Positions 17,818-31,895 of a DNA stretch of 64,000 bases are shown here, in pieces. The stretch is taken from assembly GCF_002165255.2 (NCBI RefSeq), contig NZ_CP028561.1, positions 2,812,785-2,876,784 on the forward strand. The letters are read 5' to 3'. The translations under genes were made by a program, and so were the position numbers. This stretch comes from Acinetobacter sp. WCHA45 (GTDB lineage: Bacteria > Pseudomonadota > Gammaproteobacteria > Pseudomonadales > Moraxellaceae). The notes beneath the pieces are model-generated. The model had not been told where the DNA came from and made no database searches. It saw nothing but the letters and a program-made list of their open reading frames with translations. Within the stretch, counting starts at the first letter, position 1. The number at the start of each line of letters is the position of its first letter.

Positions 17818-20655
17818 ATGAGCGATAAGCAAACTCCTGAAAATGCAGTGGATTATAAAGCCACACTCAATTTGCCAGATACTGAATTTGCCATGAAAGC
17901 AAATTTGGCTGTGCGTGAAGCCAAATGGTTAGAAGAGTGGTATGCCGACAACATTTATCAGCAGATTCGTGCATCGCGTATTGGCAAGAAAAAATATGTT
18001 CTTCATGACGGCCCTCCATATGCCAATGGTCAAATCCATTTGGGCCATGCAGTCAATAAAGTTTTAAAAGACATCATCATCAAAAGCCGCGTGATGGATG
18101 GCTTCGATGCGCCATACGTACCAGGTTGGGACTGTCACGGTCTGCCAATCGAACTGAAAGTCGAAGAAAAAGTCGGCAAAGTAGGCGTTAAAGTCGATGC
18201 TTCAACTTTCCGTAAAGCGTGTCGTGAATATGCCTACACCCAAGTCGAATTACAGAAAAAAGACTTCGTGCGCATGGGCGTGTTTGGTGATTGGGATAAT
18301 CCTTACCTCACCATGAACTTTAAGCAAGAAGCAGACATTGTTCGTTCGCTTGGCGCAATTGCCAAAGCAGGTCATATCGAACCCGGCTTAAAACCTGTGA
18401 ACTGGTGCTTGGATTGTGGTTCTGCGCTCGCAGAAGCAGAAGTTGAATATGAAGATAAAAAGTCTGATGCAATTGACGTTGGTTTCAGCGTTGTTGACCT
18501 TAAAGATTTAAGCAGCCGTCTTGGTGTTGATGTCCAAGATGTGACTGATATTGTGATCTGGACAACCACACCTTGGACTTTACCTGCCAACCAAGCCGTT
18601 GCACTCCATGCTGAAATTGACTATCAATTGGTTCAAGTGACAACTGAGCATGGCAAGCAAAACTTTATTCTTGCCAAAGATCTGGTTGAATCTGCAATTG
18701 AGCGCTATAAGCTTGAAAATCCAGTGGTACTGGCTGATTTTAAAGGTTCAGCAATCGAGAATGTCTTATTACAACATCCTCTGATTACTGATCGCCAAGT
18801 GCCTGTGATCTTAGGTGAGCACGTAATTGCGACTAGCGGTACAGGTGCCGTACACACTGCTCCTGGACACGGTGTGGACGACTATAAAGTCGGTCTGCAA
18901 TACAATCTAAAAGTCGATAATCCAGTTGGTGGTAATGGCGTATATTTACCAACTGCACCGATTTTTGCGGGTGAGCACATCTACAAAGCCAATCCAAAAA
19001 TTATCGAAGCTTTGGGTGCTGTCGGTCGTTTATGGGCACATCAGCCGATTAAACATAGCTATCCACATTGCTGGCGTCATAAAACACCGATTATCTTCCG
19101 TGCAACACCACAATGGTTTATCAGCATGGATGCCAAAGGTTTGCGTCAAACTGCTTTAAATGCGATTGAGAATGACATCGAATTTGTTCCAGATTGGGGT
19201 AAAAATCGTATTCAATCGATGATCGAAGGTCGTCCTGACTGGTGTATCTCACGTCAACGTACTTGGGGCGTACCAATCCCATTCTTTGTACACAAAGATA
19301 CTAATGCATTACACCCTCGTACACCTGAACTCATTGAAGAAGTCGCTAAACTGATCGAACAAGAAGGTATTGATGGTTGGTATAACCGCGATGCTAGCGA
19401 CTTCATTGGCGCAGATGCTGAACAGTACAATGCCGTACGCGATACACTTGACGTTTGGTTTGACTCAGGTACTACACATTATGCAGTGTTGCGTGAACGT
19501 GAAGAGTTACAAGACCCTGCAGATTTGTATCTTGAAGGTTCAGACCAACATCGTGGCTGGTTCCAATCGTCATTGTTAACTTCAATTGCGATTAATGAAC
19601 TTGCACCGTATAAAGGTCTACTCACTCACGGTTTCGTCGTGGATGAGAAAGGTCGTAAAATGTCTAAGTCATTAGGCAACATCATCACCCCACAAGACAT
19701 CATCAAAGATATGGGTGCAGATGGTTTACGTTTCTGGATTGCTTCGGCTGACTATCGATATGAAATGACCGCAGGTAAAGAAATCTTTAGCCGTGCGTCT
19801 GATGGTTATCGTCGTATCCGTAACACGTTACGTTTCTTGTTGGCAAACTTAAATGGTTTCAAGCCATCAACAGATGCTTTACCTGTAAACGAATTGATCG
19901 CATTAGACCAATACATCTTGCAACGTGCTGCTGAAGTACAAAAAACCATTCAGCAAGCCTATGAAGAGATGAACTTCCACATTGTAACTAACGCATTGAC
20001 CAATTTCTGTATCAATGACTTAGGTGGTTTCTATCTCGACATCATCAAAGATCGTCAGTACACCACCAAAGCAGATTCACAAGCTCGCCGTTCAGCACAA
20101 ACTGCGCTGTATCATTTAGTACAAGCTTTTGTGCGCTGGATGTCACCAATCCTGAGCTTTACTGCTCAAGAAGCTTGGCCATTGATCCCAGAGCAAACTG
20201 AGAAATATGTATTTACTGCTGAATGGTATGACATCCCAACGGCATCAACAGCAAACTTGCTTTCAGAAGCAGATTGGCAAACATTGATTAGCGTAAAATC
20301 AGCAGTAAATAAACAGATTGAAGCAGCACGTAACGCTAAACTTGTTGGTAGTAACTTATCTGCAAAAGTTGAACTTTGGGCAGATGAAGCATTACAAACA
20401 TTATTAAATCAGTTGGCTGATGAATTACGTTTCGTCTTGATCACGTCTCAAGTCATCGTTTACCCGTATGCTGAACAAGGTGAAAGCACTGACTTAACAG
20501 GATTACGTGTCAAAGTTTCTGCGGCTGATGGTGAAAAATGTGTACGTTGCTGGCATGTATTGCCAGACGTGAATACCCACGTTGGTCATGCTGGTTTATG
20601 CGCTCGTTGTATCGTCAATGTCACTGGTAGTGGCGAAGTGAGAAAGTATGCCTAA
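17818..20655 (+). CDS. ileS: Isoleucyl-tRNA synthetase
   Basis: Class I aminoacyl-tRNA synthetase of 945 aa. The HIGH motif appears as HLGH (residues 74-77) and the KMSKS loop at 614-618. A CP1 editing domain lies between them. C-terminal zinc-finger cysteines are in CVRCWH and CARC. The length and the spread of motifs match the eubacterial type. It lies 60 bp after ribF, and its 3' end overlaps lspA by 8 bases. Confidence 0.98.
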   Translation: MSDKQTPENAVDYKATLNLPDTEFAMKANLAVREAKWLEEWYADNIYQQIRASRIGKKKYVLHDGPPYANGQIHLGHAVNKVLKDIIIKSRVMDGFDAPYVPGWDCHGLPIELKVEEKVGKVGVKVDASTFRKACREYAYTQVELQKKDFVRMGVFGDWDNPYLTMNFKQEADIVRSLGAIAKAGHIEPGLKPVNWCLDCGSALAEAEVEYEDKKSDAIDVGFSVVDLKDLSSRLGVDVQDVTDIVIWTTTPWTLPANQAVALHAEIDYQLVQVTTEHGKQNFILAKDLVESAIERYKLENPVVLADFKGSAIENVLLQHPLITDRQVPVILGEHVIATSGTGAVHTAPGHGVDDYKVGLQYNLKVDNPVGGNGVYLPTAPIFAGEHIYKANPKIIEALGAVGRLWAHQPIKHSYPHCWRHKTPIIFRATPQWFISMDAKGLRQTALNAIENDIEFVPDWGKNRIQSMIEGRPDWCISRQRTWGVPIPFFVHKDTNALHPRTPELIEEVAKLIEQEGIDGWYNRDASDFIGADAEQYNAVRDTLDVWFDSGTTHYAVLREREELQDPADLYLEGSDQHRGWFQSSLLTSIAINELAPYKGLLTHGFVVDEKGRKMSKSLGNIITPQDIIKDMGADGLRFWIASADYRYEMTAGKEIFSRASDGYRRIRNTLRFLLANLNGFKPSTDALPVNELIALDQYILQRAAEVQKTIQQAYEEMNFHIVTNALTNFCINDLGGFYLDIIKDRQYTTKADSQARRSAQTALYHLVQAFVRWMSPILSFTAQEAWPLIPEQTEKYVFTAEWYDIPTASTANLLSEADWQTLISVKSAVNKQIEAARNAKLVGSNLSAKVELWADEALQTLLNQLADELRFVLITSQVIVYPYAEQGESTDLTGLRVKVSAADGEKCVRCWHVLPDVNTHVGHAGLCARCIVNVTGSGEVRKYA

Positions 20656-21187
20656 TACACAAGCAAAAAAAGGCTTGTTCCAGTTTTATCCTCATAATCT
20701 CATGTGGCTTGGACTTTCAGTCCTTGCCATTGTGTTAGATCAATGGACAAAATGGATTGCAAGTACACACTTAAACTATGCCGATCCTGTTCCTGTATTA
20801 CCTTTCCTGAATTGGACATTACTGCATAACTATGGTGCAGCCTTCAGCTTTTTATCTGATGCGGGTGGTTGGCAACGTTACTTTTTTACTTCTTTAGCAG
20901 GCTTTGTCTCGATTATCTTTATTTTTTGGTTAATGAAAATGCCAAAAAAAATGATCATCCTTCCGATGGCAATTGCATTAATTCTCGGTGGTGCTATAGG
21001 CAACCTTATAGACCGCGTCTCATTGGGTTATGTCGTTGACTTTATTCATGTCTATTATCAAGACAGTCACTTCCCTGCTTTTAATATTGCAGATAGTGCG
21101 ATTACCTTAGGAACAATCCTGCTACTTATTGATACTTTCTTCCTTGAAAAGAAACGTATCCAAAATGCGGAAACAAAAAATGTCTGA
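20648..21187 (+). CDS. lspA: Lipoprotein signal peptidase (signal peptidase II)
   Basis: Inner-membrane aspartyl protease that removes signal peptides from diacylated prolipoproteins. It has 179 aa, four hydrophobic segments and the catalytic aspartates in [15 protein letters not shown] and FNIADSAI. It overlaps ileS by 8 bases and fkpB by 8 bases, indicating tight translational coupling. Its clients in this window include SsuA and the lipoprotein at 51.4 kb. Confidence 0.97.
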   Translation: MPNTQAKKGLFQFYPHNLMWLGLSVLAIVLDQWTKWIASTHLNYADPVPVLPFLNWTLLHNYGAAFSFLSDAGGWQRYFFTSLAGFVSIIFIFWLMKMPKKMIILPMAIALILGGAIGNLIDRVSLGYVVDFIHVYYQDSHFPAFNIADSAITLGTILLLIDTFFLEKKRIQNAETKNV

Positions 21188-21662
21188 AATTATCCAACCA
21201 AACGAAGAAATTCGGATTGAAGATGGTTCAAAAGTTGATTTACATTTTTCAGTATCGATCGAAAATGGTGTTGAAATTGATAATACCCGTGGTCGTGAAG
21301 AACCCGTCAGCCTCGTAATTGGGGATGGCAACCTACTCCCAGGATTTGAAAAAGCATTATTTGGTTTACGTGCAGGCGATCGTCGTACTGTACATTTACC
21401 GCCAGAAGATGCTTTTGGTCCATGGAATCCTGAAAATATTCAAACTTTTGATACCGTGAAGTTTGAACAACGTCCTATCATCGGGCATATGATTGAATTT
21501 GAAGATAAAGCTAAAGCAACCTTGTTTGGCATCGTAAAATCAGTCAATGACGACACTACAGAAATTGATTTTAACCATCCTCTTGCTGGTAAAAATATTA
21601 CCTTTGAAGTTGAAATCTTTAAAGTGACCCCAGCAGGTCAGCAAGGCATCAAATTGATGTAA
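21180..21662 (+). CDS. fkpB: FKBP-type peptidyl-prolyl isomerase (SlpA/FkpB type)
   Basis: Cytoplasmic proline isomerase of 160 aa related to SlyD, with the FKBP core (GRGREEPVSLVIGDG-like strand, LLPGFEKAL) and an inserted flap (PPEDAFGPWNPENIQTF). The ATG at 21180 lies inside the lspA end, and the upstream frame re-reads lspA. It lacks the His-rich metal-binding tail of SlyD. It is the last gene of the ribF operon. Confidence 0.92.
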   Translation: MSEIIQPNEEIRIEDGSKVDLHFSVSIENGVEIDNTRGREEPVSLVIGDGNLLPGFEKALFGLRAGDRRTVHLPPEDAFGPWNPENIQTFDTVKFEQRPIIGHMIEFEDKAKATLFGIVKSVNDDTTEIDFNHPLAGKNITFEVEIFKVTPAGQQGIKLM

Positions 21663-21665
21663 CAC

Positions 21666-21692
21666 AAAAGCTCTCAAATGAGAGCTTTTTTT
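21666..21692 (+). terminator. Intrinsic terminator of the ribF-ileS-lspA-fkpB operon
   Basis: Perfect 10-bp stem AAAAGCTCTC / GAGAGCTTTT with an AAAT loop and a T-run, right after the fkpB stop. Confidence 0.92.
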
Positions 21693-21766
21693 AACGCTAA
21701 AGAATTGTATAAGATCATAGAAACATTCATTTTTAAATCAAAGCAATAACACATAGGATTTTAAAT

Positions 21767-22309
21767 ATGCTCATTTATATTATTGTCGGCAGTGTTCGTG
21801 AAAGTCGAACTGCAATTAAAGTTGCAAACTGGGTACAACAAGCAATCTCTGAGCTCACATTAAATAATCTTCAAACAGAAATCGTCGATCTTAAAGAGTG
21901 GGATTTACCGTTATTTGCAGGTGCTCACCCACCTGCAACAGGTATCTATGACCAACCTAAACAGCAAGCTTGGGCAGATAAAATTGCACAAGCACAAGGA
22001 TTCATATTTATTAGCCCTGAATATAACCATGGCTATAGTCCAGCACTCAAGAATGCCTTAGATTATGTCGGTAAAGAATGGCAAGGCAAACCAGCAGCTT
22101 TTATCGGCTATGGTTCAACCAATGGTTCACGTTCAATTGATCAAATCCGTCAGGTAGGCACACAACTTGGGCTGGTTGATTCTAATGCGGTTCTTGAAAT
22201 CCGAGATATTTTTAAACGAAACCAAACAGAAACTTTTGAGGCAAATGAATTTGAAATTAAGACACTCAAAGCTATCATTGAAAAGCTACAAAAATATCAT
22301 GTGAGATAG
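21767..22309 (+). CDS. NAD(P)H-dependent FMN reductase (flavodoxin-like)
   Basis: A 180-aa protein of the NADPH-dependent FMN reductase family: GSVRESRTA phosphate loop near the N-terminus, SPEYNHGYSPALKNALDYV and a C-terminal GSRSIDQIR segment. Such proteins reduce FMN, quinones, chromate or azo dyes. The fold is also that of SsuE, the reductase missing from the ssu cluster, but this gene is 8.4 kb away and shares no promoter with it. It has its own promoter after the fkpB terminator. Confidence 0.85.
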   Translation: MLIYIIVGSVRESRTAIKVANWVQQAISELTLNNLQTEIVDLKEWDLPLFAGAHPPATGIYDQPKQQAWADKIAQAQGFIFISPEYNHGYSPALKNALDYVGKEWQGKPAAFIGYGSTNGSRSIDQIRQVGTQLGLVDSNAVLEIRDIFKRNQTETFEANEFEIKTLKAIIEKLQKYHVR

Positions 22310-22601
22310 ATGTCAGCTTAAACCTACAATAATCAGCGTCTTTAACCAATATACTGCCATCAACTTTAGCTTTAATCTATCAATCATAGAGAGACAGGAA
22401 GTCTCATCGAGAATAATAAAACACATAGGACGTGGTCGTTAATAGGATATCAACGACATAAACTGAATATGAAGAAGCCCCGTCAGGATGATGGGGCTTC
22501 TTGTATTTTGGGCAGAAAAATATCCAAAAGACTGTCGCTGCTAATCCAGAAATCTTTGCGGAGCATCGATACCAAATTGTACACAAAGATGTAACGCTAA
22601 G
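22310..22601. other. 292-bp intergenic region between FMN reductase and accessory pair
   Basis: It contains a small inverted repeat (GTCGTT with AACGAC, about 22435-22457) and a strong GC-rich hairpin at 22474-22500. The last 100 bases on the plus strand are an open frame with no start or Shine-Dalgarno. This may mark the junction where the following genes were inserted. Confidence 0.45.
22474..22500. terminator. GC-rich hairpin, probable terminator
   Basis: GAAGCCCC (22474-22481) pairs with GGGGCTTC (22493-22500), with an 11-nt loop. TTGTATTTT follows on the plus strand. It could end the FMN reductase mRNA or, in reverse, the oxygenase mRNA. Confidence 0.6.
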
Positions 22602-22985
22602 TTATGTGTCTTTCACCCAACCAATACTTAGAACGTACCGACTACCTTTTAAAACCCTACTTACTGCGTGCTCCGAAATGTCAGATCTAAAATATTTGAT
22701 GCGCCTATTTTCAAATATTGGTGATCTACCAATGAACTCGCCTCCGCATTCCGCCGCCTTCAGAACTATATTAAGCCGATAATGTTCGCCCCGATCTACC
22801 TTGTCTACGTGAGGAGGTATTTCTTGGCCCTCGCGAAATCTTAGTATGTAGACATCGAATGGATATGGCCATAGCCCACCACCAACAAGCATCTTGTCGT
22901 AACCAGTATTCTGTCGACCTTTCTGCCACCGAAATAGCTTGGAAAAGAATTTATTCCTGTTCAATAAGGAGATCTCTCTACACAT
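22602..22985 (-). CDS. 2OG-Fe(II) oxygenase-like protein
   Basis: A 127-aa protein with the double-stranded beta-helix signature of iron/2-oxoglutarate dioxygenases. An HxD pair is at H59-D61 (PPHVDKV) and a distal His at 106 (SEHAVSR). An Arg ten residues later (R116) would bind the 2OG carboxylate. It is shorter than prolyl hydroxylases and most AlkB proteins. It sits 59 bp downstream of the HEPN gene on the same strand, so they probably form a two-gene unit. The Shine-Dalgarno is weak. The target (protein, RNA or small molecule) cannot be told. Confidence 0.7.
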   Translation of the reverse strand: MCREISLLNRNKFFSKLFRWQKGRQNTGYDKMLVGGGLWPYPFDVYILRFREGQEIPPHVDKVDRGEHYRLNIVLKAAECGGEFIGRSPIFENRRIKYFRSDISEHAVSRVLKGSRYVLSIGWVKDT

Positions 22986-23044
22986 ATCGCCCGCGTAATA
23001 GGCGCGAGCTTACGAGCGTCCTGATTGACGCGATTGTTATTTTT

Positions 23045-23761
23045 TTATTTGGCACGTAACTTATCTTTATGATGATTATATACAGGTAAAATAGCATCGT
23101 ATAGGTCAAACAATTTTTGCTCTATTCCGTCTAAATACTTTCCAAGCTCTTCCTTTTTTATGCCTAGGTAAGCTTGAGTAATAGCATTAAGCTCGTCTGG
23201 ATCCATGAATTGACCTTTACCAGCTTCTTTAGATAGTTGGTCTGCACTAATAATCAATGTAAGTTGATTAAGCTGCTCTTCTGTGTAACGATCATGATGT
23301 ATTACAGTGTTTCTAATAAGCCTATAATCATTACACACCTTATTAATTGCTTTCAGCTTACCTTCTAAGCTAAATTTTTTAACATTCTCGTTCGTTACTA
23401 ATAGATTATGGTTTATCGTTTCATTGCTGATCCCTAGATCAAGAATCCTATTAGTAAAGATAAGCGCTCGATCATATATTGATTGAACTCTTATGATGCT
23501 ATTTTCAATTAGCATTTCTATATAGGCACTTTTTGAGTAGTCCTCAGCAGCAATTGAATCCAAGTATCCGATATCTAACAATGTCAGAGAAAGCCTAGCT
23601 TTATCTATCGAAGACTGTATGGCACTAAGTGATTTGCTACAAACTAGAATATATACACTAAGATCATCATCTACAGCTACTTCAAGGTTTTCATTAGCAA
23701 CTTTTGCCGTAAATAATGGGCTTTCTTCGTCAAGGATTATTGATTTTTCAATCTGATGCAT
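23045..23761 (-). CDS. HEPN-domain protein (Cthe_2314-like), function unknown
   Basis: A 238-aa largely alpha-helical protein. An Rx4H motif (R150-NTVI-H155, in YRLIRNTVIHHDRY) within a helical bundle is the catalytic signature of HEPN ribonucleases. The helix before it (LEGKLKAINKVCND) and the motif resemble the Cthe_2314-type HEPN family. HEPN proteins occur in toxin-antitoxin, abortive-infection and CRISPR-linked systems. Here the partner would be the 2OG oxygenase downstream. A GAGA Shine-Dalgarno precedes the ATG. The gene is more AT-rich than the core genes around it, as expected for acquired DNA. The family call is from motif recognition only. Confidence 0.62.
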   Translation of the reverse strand: MHQIEKSIILDEESPLFTAKVANENLEVAVDDDLSVYILVCSKSLSAIQSSIDKARLSLTLLDIGYLDSIAAEDYSKSAYIEMLIENSIIRVQSIYDRALIFTNRILDLGISNETINHNLLVTNENVKKFSLEGKLKAINKVCNDYRLIRNTVIHHDRYTEEQLNQLTLIISADQLSKEAGKGQFMDPDELNAITQAYLGIKKEELGKYLDGIEQKLFDLYDAILPVYNHHKDKLRAK

Positions 23762-24010
23762 AATTATCTCGAAAAAATATAACTACTCTTATGCGGTAGA
23801 GATAACACACAAGATGCGAAAACTTGCTACATAAGATACCTGTTTGATTATAAATTGAATAAAAAATAATTGATTTATTTGAACTATAAACCATTTTTTA
23901 ATAAAAAATATCAACTCAAATAGTGATACGCCACAAATATATAACTTATCGAAATGAATAGGCGAATATAGGATAGGTTTTCCTTATATTTCCATTTCCC
24001 TCCGCACAAT
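23762..24010. other. AT-rich spacer between the accessory pair and the rRNA operon
   Basis: About 250 bp, very AT-rich. It contains the likely promoter of the minus-strand HEPN gene and no recognisable gene or repeat. Confidence 0.45.
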
Positions 24011-24046
24011 AAAAAACACCCCCTCTGCGCTAGCGGAGGGGGTGTT
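24011..24046 (-). terminator. rRNA operon terminator
   Basis: A GC-rich hairpin (AACACCCCCTCCGC / GCAGAGGGGGTGTT on the minus strand, one wobble/mismatch) followed by a T-run, directly after the 5S gene. Confidence 0.92.
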
Positions 24047-24057
24047 AGTATTTAAAA

Positions 24058-24171
24058 GCTGGCGATGACTTACTCTCACATGGCAAATGCCACACTACCA
24101 TCAGCGCTAAGAGGTTTCACTTCTGAGTTCGGGAAGGGATCAGGTGGTTCACTCTTGCTATTGTCGCCAGC
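24058..24171 (-). rRNA. rrf: 5S ribosomal RNA
   Basis: Recognised by its conserved interior (read on the minus strand: AACCACCTGATCCC, CCGAACTCAGAAGTGAAAC) and by complementary ends GCTGGCGA...TCGCCAGC. The length is about 114 nt. It is the last gene of the rRNA operon, 200 bp after 23S. Confidence 0.93.
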
Positions 24172-24351
24172 AAACTGTTGTGGTGTTTTGGGGTCTTATT
24201 GATCATGTTGTGTTTTCACTTCATGTCTGCCTTACTTACGAACCAAAGAGTTATTAACGGATTAGATATTGAGTCTAACTTTGTGTTCAGCATTTTAACT
24301 AGTTTTCACACTAAATCAAGTTATGTATTGAATTTATCTTGAATACAACAA

Positions 24352-24370
24352 CTGTTTGGGTGTTGTATAG

Positions 24371-24375
<5 letters not shown>
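24352..24375 (-). repeat. 3' arm of the 23S processing stem
   Basis: About 24 bases here are complementary, with about one irregularity, to 27251-27273 on the other side of 23S. Folded together they form the double-stranded stalk that RNase III cuts to release pre-23S. Confidence 0.8.
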
Positions 24376-27250
<2,875 letters not shown>

Positions 27251-27258
<8 letters not shown>

Positions 27259-27273
27259 TACAACCCCAAACAG
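27251..27273 (-). repeat. 5' arm of the 23S processing stem
   Basis: Complementary to 24352-24375; see that entry. It overlaps the 5' end of 23S and the spacer after tRNA-Ala. Confidence 0.8.
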
Positions 27274-27641
27274 TCGTTAACACTTACAAGTGAGTGTTAG
27301 CGTTGCAAACTTAATTGCTACTATTCGTTGTCTGTGAATTTAATCACCATACAGCTTCAATCTAAATTCATATACCAAAACGCTTGATTCAGTGTTTTTG
27401 CTAGTTCTCATTTCATTCAACTTAAACAATGAATTGTTTAAATCAAAGAATGAGTGAACAATTTATTTCAGACTCAAATTCTAATCTGTTAATGATTAAC
27501 TACCGCCTCGTCAGCGAGTAGTAAACTGTGATAAATCACAGAAGTTAATAAACTCAAATCAAGATCTCTTTTGATTTATTTAGATATTTATTAATTTCTA
27601 TAATTTACTCTAGCTTTGAATTAAATGTTTCATTTAATTCG
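27274..27641 (-). other. tRNA-Ala to 23S internal transcribed spacer
   Basis: About 370 bp, AT-rich. Apart from the processing-stem arm at its 23S end, I see no further gene. Confidence 0.7.
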
Positions 27642-27717
27642 TGGTGGAGACTAGGAGAGTCGAACTCCTGACCTCCTGCGTGCAAAGCAGGCGCTCTACC
27701 AACTAAGCTAAGTCCCC
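27642..27717 (-). tRNA. tRNA-Ala (anticodon TGC)
   Basis: 76 nt including an encoded CCA. The acceptor stem GGGGACT / AGTCTCC includes the G3:U70 wobble that is the identity element of alanine tRNAs. The anticodon loop is TTTGCAC between CCTGC and GCAGG. Confidence 0.97.
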
Positions 27718-27753
27718 AGCTTATCATTTAATGAACGACATATCTTTCAGATT

Positions 27754-27830
<77 letters not shown>

Positions 27831-27844
27831 TCAGATACATCTTC

Positions 27845-27866
27845 GAAGAACAACTTGTTGTGGATT
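27845..27866 (-). repeat. 3' arm of the 16S processing stem
   Basis: About 21 bases here are the reverse complement of 29559-29579 in the 16S leader, with one bulged base. The pair forms the RNase III stalk that excises pre-16S. Confidence 0.78.
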
Positions 27867-27889
27867 CTTACCGATCGTCAATCTTTCGT

Positions 27890-29427
<1,538 letters not shown>

Positions 29428-29558
29428 AAATCATTTGTACTTTACTAAAAGTACTAAATCTGGCTCATCAATTTTCTGACTAAAAATTCGCTCAAATAAA
29501 CTTCGAGAAATTTCTACCATTCAATCAATGAAATATTTTCGATTGATCAACCAGTAAA

Positions 29559-29579
29559 AATCCACACAAGTTGTTCTTC
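29559..29579 (-). repeat. 5' arm of the 16S processing stem
   Basis: In the transcribed leader, complementary to 27845-27866; see that entry. Confidence 0.78.
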
Positions 29580-29631
29580 TATTCTCTTAATGATCTTCTC
29601 GATGATTCGTCATCATCAAGCTAGGTCGGCT

Positions 29632-29659
29632 ATGTTACTCTAATCTAAATTAAAGTCAA
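29632..29659 (-). promoter_or_regulatory. rRNA operon promoter P1
   Basis: On the minus strand TTGACT (-35, 29659-29654) is followed by 16 bp and TAACAT (-10, 29637-29632), then a GC-rich discriminator (AGCCGACC). A 16-bp spacing is typical of stringently controlled rRNA P1 promoters. The A/T-tracts just upstream (29665-29690) look like an UP element. Confidence 0.8.
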
Positions 29660-29689
29660 CAGGTAATTTCGATATTTTTAAAACTCACC

Positions 29690-29986
29690 AATCAACCCAA
29701 GAACCTAACTACTTTAGCCAAATCCTTGTTTCTCAACAAGTTTTTATCTGCATCACCGCCGATGGATGTGCATTCTACACCATTTCAAAACACACGCAAG
29801 CACTTTTAGAAAATTTAAAATTCGGTTGTTTTTTTTTTAAACTTTAACTTACCTAATTTACTGATTTATATAATTTAAAATTTATTAATTTTCTTAAAAG
29901 TGAATTTAATCAACATAAATAACTGTAATTTAATGACTTAATTGAAAATACGGATGTAATTCCACCTAATTTTGATGATCAAATTG
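29690..29986. other. Intergenic region upstream of the rRNA operon
   Basis: About 300 bp, strongly AT-rich. It holds the UP element and perhaps upstream activator sites for the rRNA promoter. No gene was seen. Confidence 0.5.
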
Positions 29987-30026
29987 AATTAAAGCAGAAA
30001 TATTTAAAAATATTTCTGCTTTAATT
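29987..30026 (-). terminator. Terminator-like 19-bp perfect palindrome after ppiA
   Basis: Arms 29987-30005 and 30008-30026 are perfectly complementary with a 2-base centre, and end 1 base before the ppiA stop codon. The stem is long and AT-rich. It probably ends ppiA transcription and insulates the rRNA promoter. Confidence 0.65.
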
Positions 30027-30027
30027 T

Positions 30028-30582
30028 TTACTTCTTGTTCTTTATCTGAACACTAATGATTTTAATCGGCTGTTTAGGGACATCTTGATGCATTCCATAG
30101 TTACCTGTAGGAACACTAACAATTTTATCAACAATATTCATTCCTTTCGTTACCTTACCAAATACAGCATAACCAGCATCCATTTGTGAACGATTTAGGA
30201 AAGTGTTGTCAGCAACGTTAATAAAAAATTGACTCGTAGCAGAGTTAGGATCACTAGTACGAGCCATTGCCAATGTACCGCGCGTATTTTTCAAGCCATT
30301 GCTTGCTTCATTACTAATAGGTGCTTTAGTTACCTTCTCAATCATATTGGCATCCATCCCCCCGCCTTGAATCATAAATCCTGGGATGACTCGATGAAAA
30401 ATAGTTCCAGCATAAAAGTTACTTTTTACATAGCTTTCAAAATTTTTTGCTGATACAGGTGCTTTATCGTTAAAAAGTTCAATTTCAATATTTCCTATAC
30501 TGGTTTTCATATCAACCATTGTGTTGGCAAATAAATGGCTGCTTACTAATAGTAGACTGGTTGTCATCAACAACTTTTTCAT
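30028..30582 (-). CDS. ppiA: Periplasmic peptidyl-prolyl cis-trans isomerase (cyclophilin)
   Basis: Proline isomerase for folding exported proteins. It has 184 aa with a signal peptide ([19 protein letters not shown], cut near residue 19). The cyclophilin core contains [13 protein letters not shown] and [10 protein letters not shown]. The cytoplasmic PpiB lacks a signal peptide, so PpiA is the better name. It is monocistronic on the minus strand. Confidence 0.92.
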   Translation of the reverse strand: MKKLLMTTSLLLVSSHLFANTMVDMKTSIGNIEIELFNDKAPVSAKNFESYVKSNFYAGTIFHRVIPGFMIQGGGMDANMIEKVTKAPISNEASNGLKNTRGTLAMARTSDPNSATSQFFINVADNTFLNRSQMDAGYAVFGKVTKGMNIVDKIVSVPTGNYGMHQDVPKQPIKIISVQIKNKK

Positions 30583-30685
30583 GATTGCTTTTCTCTGATT
30601 TTAACGAGTGATTTGTTGTACTTCTCAATATTAGTTTTACAGATTTATTTTTGCTATTTCTATTTGTTATTTACTAATAAAAAAA

Positions 30686-30712
30686 CCTATGTTCCACGTG
30701 AAACATAGGCTG
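30686..30712 (-). terminator. Esterase terminator built around a parS site
   Basis: CCTATGTT (30686-30693) pairs with AACATAGG (30702-30709). On the minus strand the hairpin is followed by seven T residues. The stem and loop contain the full 16-bp parS (30690-30705). Confidence 0.85.
30690..30705. other. parS centromere site 2 (in the esterase terminator)
   Basis: TGTTCCACGTGAAACA is a perfect parS, the reverse complement of sites 1 and 3. It is about 33 kb from the origin. Confidence 0.92.
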
Positions 30713-30718
30713 ATTAAT

Positions 30719-31816
30719 TTAATTGTGTTTATCCCAAAACTTTCTGAAGTTTTTAGCAATTTCGATTGTATTGCGTTTAGCTTTACTCGAAATCGGTGTG
30801 AGATTAATAAATCCATGCGTTTGATCTGGATAATCTACATAATGCACTTTAACACCACTGTGTCTTAGTTTATGGCTATAAATCTCACCTTCATCATGTA
30901 ATAAATCATGCCCTGCTGTTACCACAAATGCTGGAGCTAGTTTTTTAAGACTTCCATACGTAGGTGATATTAATGGATCATCTAACGCAACTTGATGCTG
31001 TGCTGAATAATATTTAGTGACGTAATCTACATCTTTACTGGTTAACACCAGACCCTGGCCATAGGCATAAAAAGAAGGATGTTTACTTTTAAAATCTACA
31101 ACAGGATAAAACAACAACTGAGCTTGTGGTGCATACGATTTACCAACCGCATGCTGTGCAACTACAGTACTAATATTTCCTCCTGCACTATCTCCAGCAA
31201 CAGCGATACGATTTTTATAAATTTTTAGCTGACGACGATTTTGATATACCCATGCTAATGCATCATCACAAGATTTAATGAGTAACTGCGGAGATGCTTC
31301 TGGTGCAAGCGGATAATCGATACTCAGAACTTGTACTTTTGCGTACTTCGCAATGAGTCGACAGGCTTCATCATGCGTATCTAAACCACCAACGACGAAA
31401 CCACCACCGTGATAGAACACGATCATCGGTAATTTTTTATTAGGTGCAGGATGATAATGTCTTGCGAAAACAGTGCCACTCTGTAAAGGCAGACGTATAT
31501 CTTCTACCGATTCTATAGAAGTCGATTTATTTAAAATCGCTAACATTTGTGTATCAAATTGACGGCGAGATTCGATCGGATCATCTCCAATAAAACCAAC
31601 ACGCCCTTGTTTAATTTGAACTGCCATTAAGCATTTTGTAAAAGCATCCAAATCTGGATATTGATATGGGTAGCCTAAAACTTTCGCCAATGATTCTTGT
31701 ACAATCTTAGGCAGCTTATCTAGCGCTCGTGCAGCAGGACCTTGTCCTTTATCTAAAATCGTTTGAATTTTTTGAGGTAATGCTGACACGTTCTTCCCCT
31801 TTTTCGCCCTGTCCAT
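30719..31816 (-). CDS. Alpha/beta hydrolase, hormone-sensitive-lipase-type esterase
   Basis: A 365-aa carboxylesterase. The oxyanion-hole HGGGF (in VFYHGGGFVVGG) and nucleophile elbow GDSAGG are characteristic of the HSL group. A catalytic Asp is likely in TAGHDLLHDEGEIY and His in DQTHGF. There is an N-terminal cap of about 100 residues and no evident signal peptide. The ATG at 31816 is the likely start. The substrate is unknown. The decayed LysR gene downstream of the insertion sequence would originally have diverged from it. Confidence 0.9.
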   Translation of the reverse strand: MDRAKKGKNVSALPQKIQTILDKGQGPAARALDKLPKIVQESLAKVLGYPYQYPDLDAFTKCLMAVQIKQGRVGFIGDDPIESRRQFDTQMLAILNKSTSIESVEDIRLPLQSGTVFARHYHPAPNKKLPMIVFYHGGGFVVGGLDTHDEACRLIAKYAKVQVLSIDYPLAPEASPQLLIKSCDDALAWVYQNRRQLKIYKNRIAVAGDSAGGNISTVVAQHAVGKSYAPQAQLLFYPVVDFKSKHPSFYAYGQGLVLTSKDVDYVTKYYSAQHQVALDDPLISPTYGSLKKLAPAFVVTAGHDLLHDEGEIYSHKLRHSGVKVHYVDYPDQTHGFINLTPISSKAKRNTIEIAKNFRKFWDKHN

Positions 31817-31895
31817 AGTTCTTGTTCATATCGACTATATGCTGTTATAAAGTCGTAGATCAAGATAAAGAATTCAAAATCATGCTGTAACCTAA

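Noticed and set aside
22501-22782. 93-codon plus-strand frame opposite the 2OG oxygenase
   Set aside because: It has no ATG or Shine-Dalgarno and mostly mirrors the oxygenase gene. The first 100 bases look somewhat protein-like but match nothing I know.
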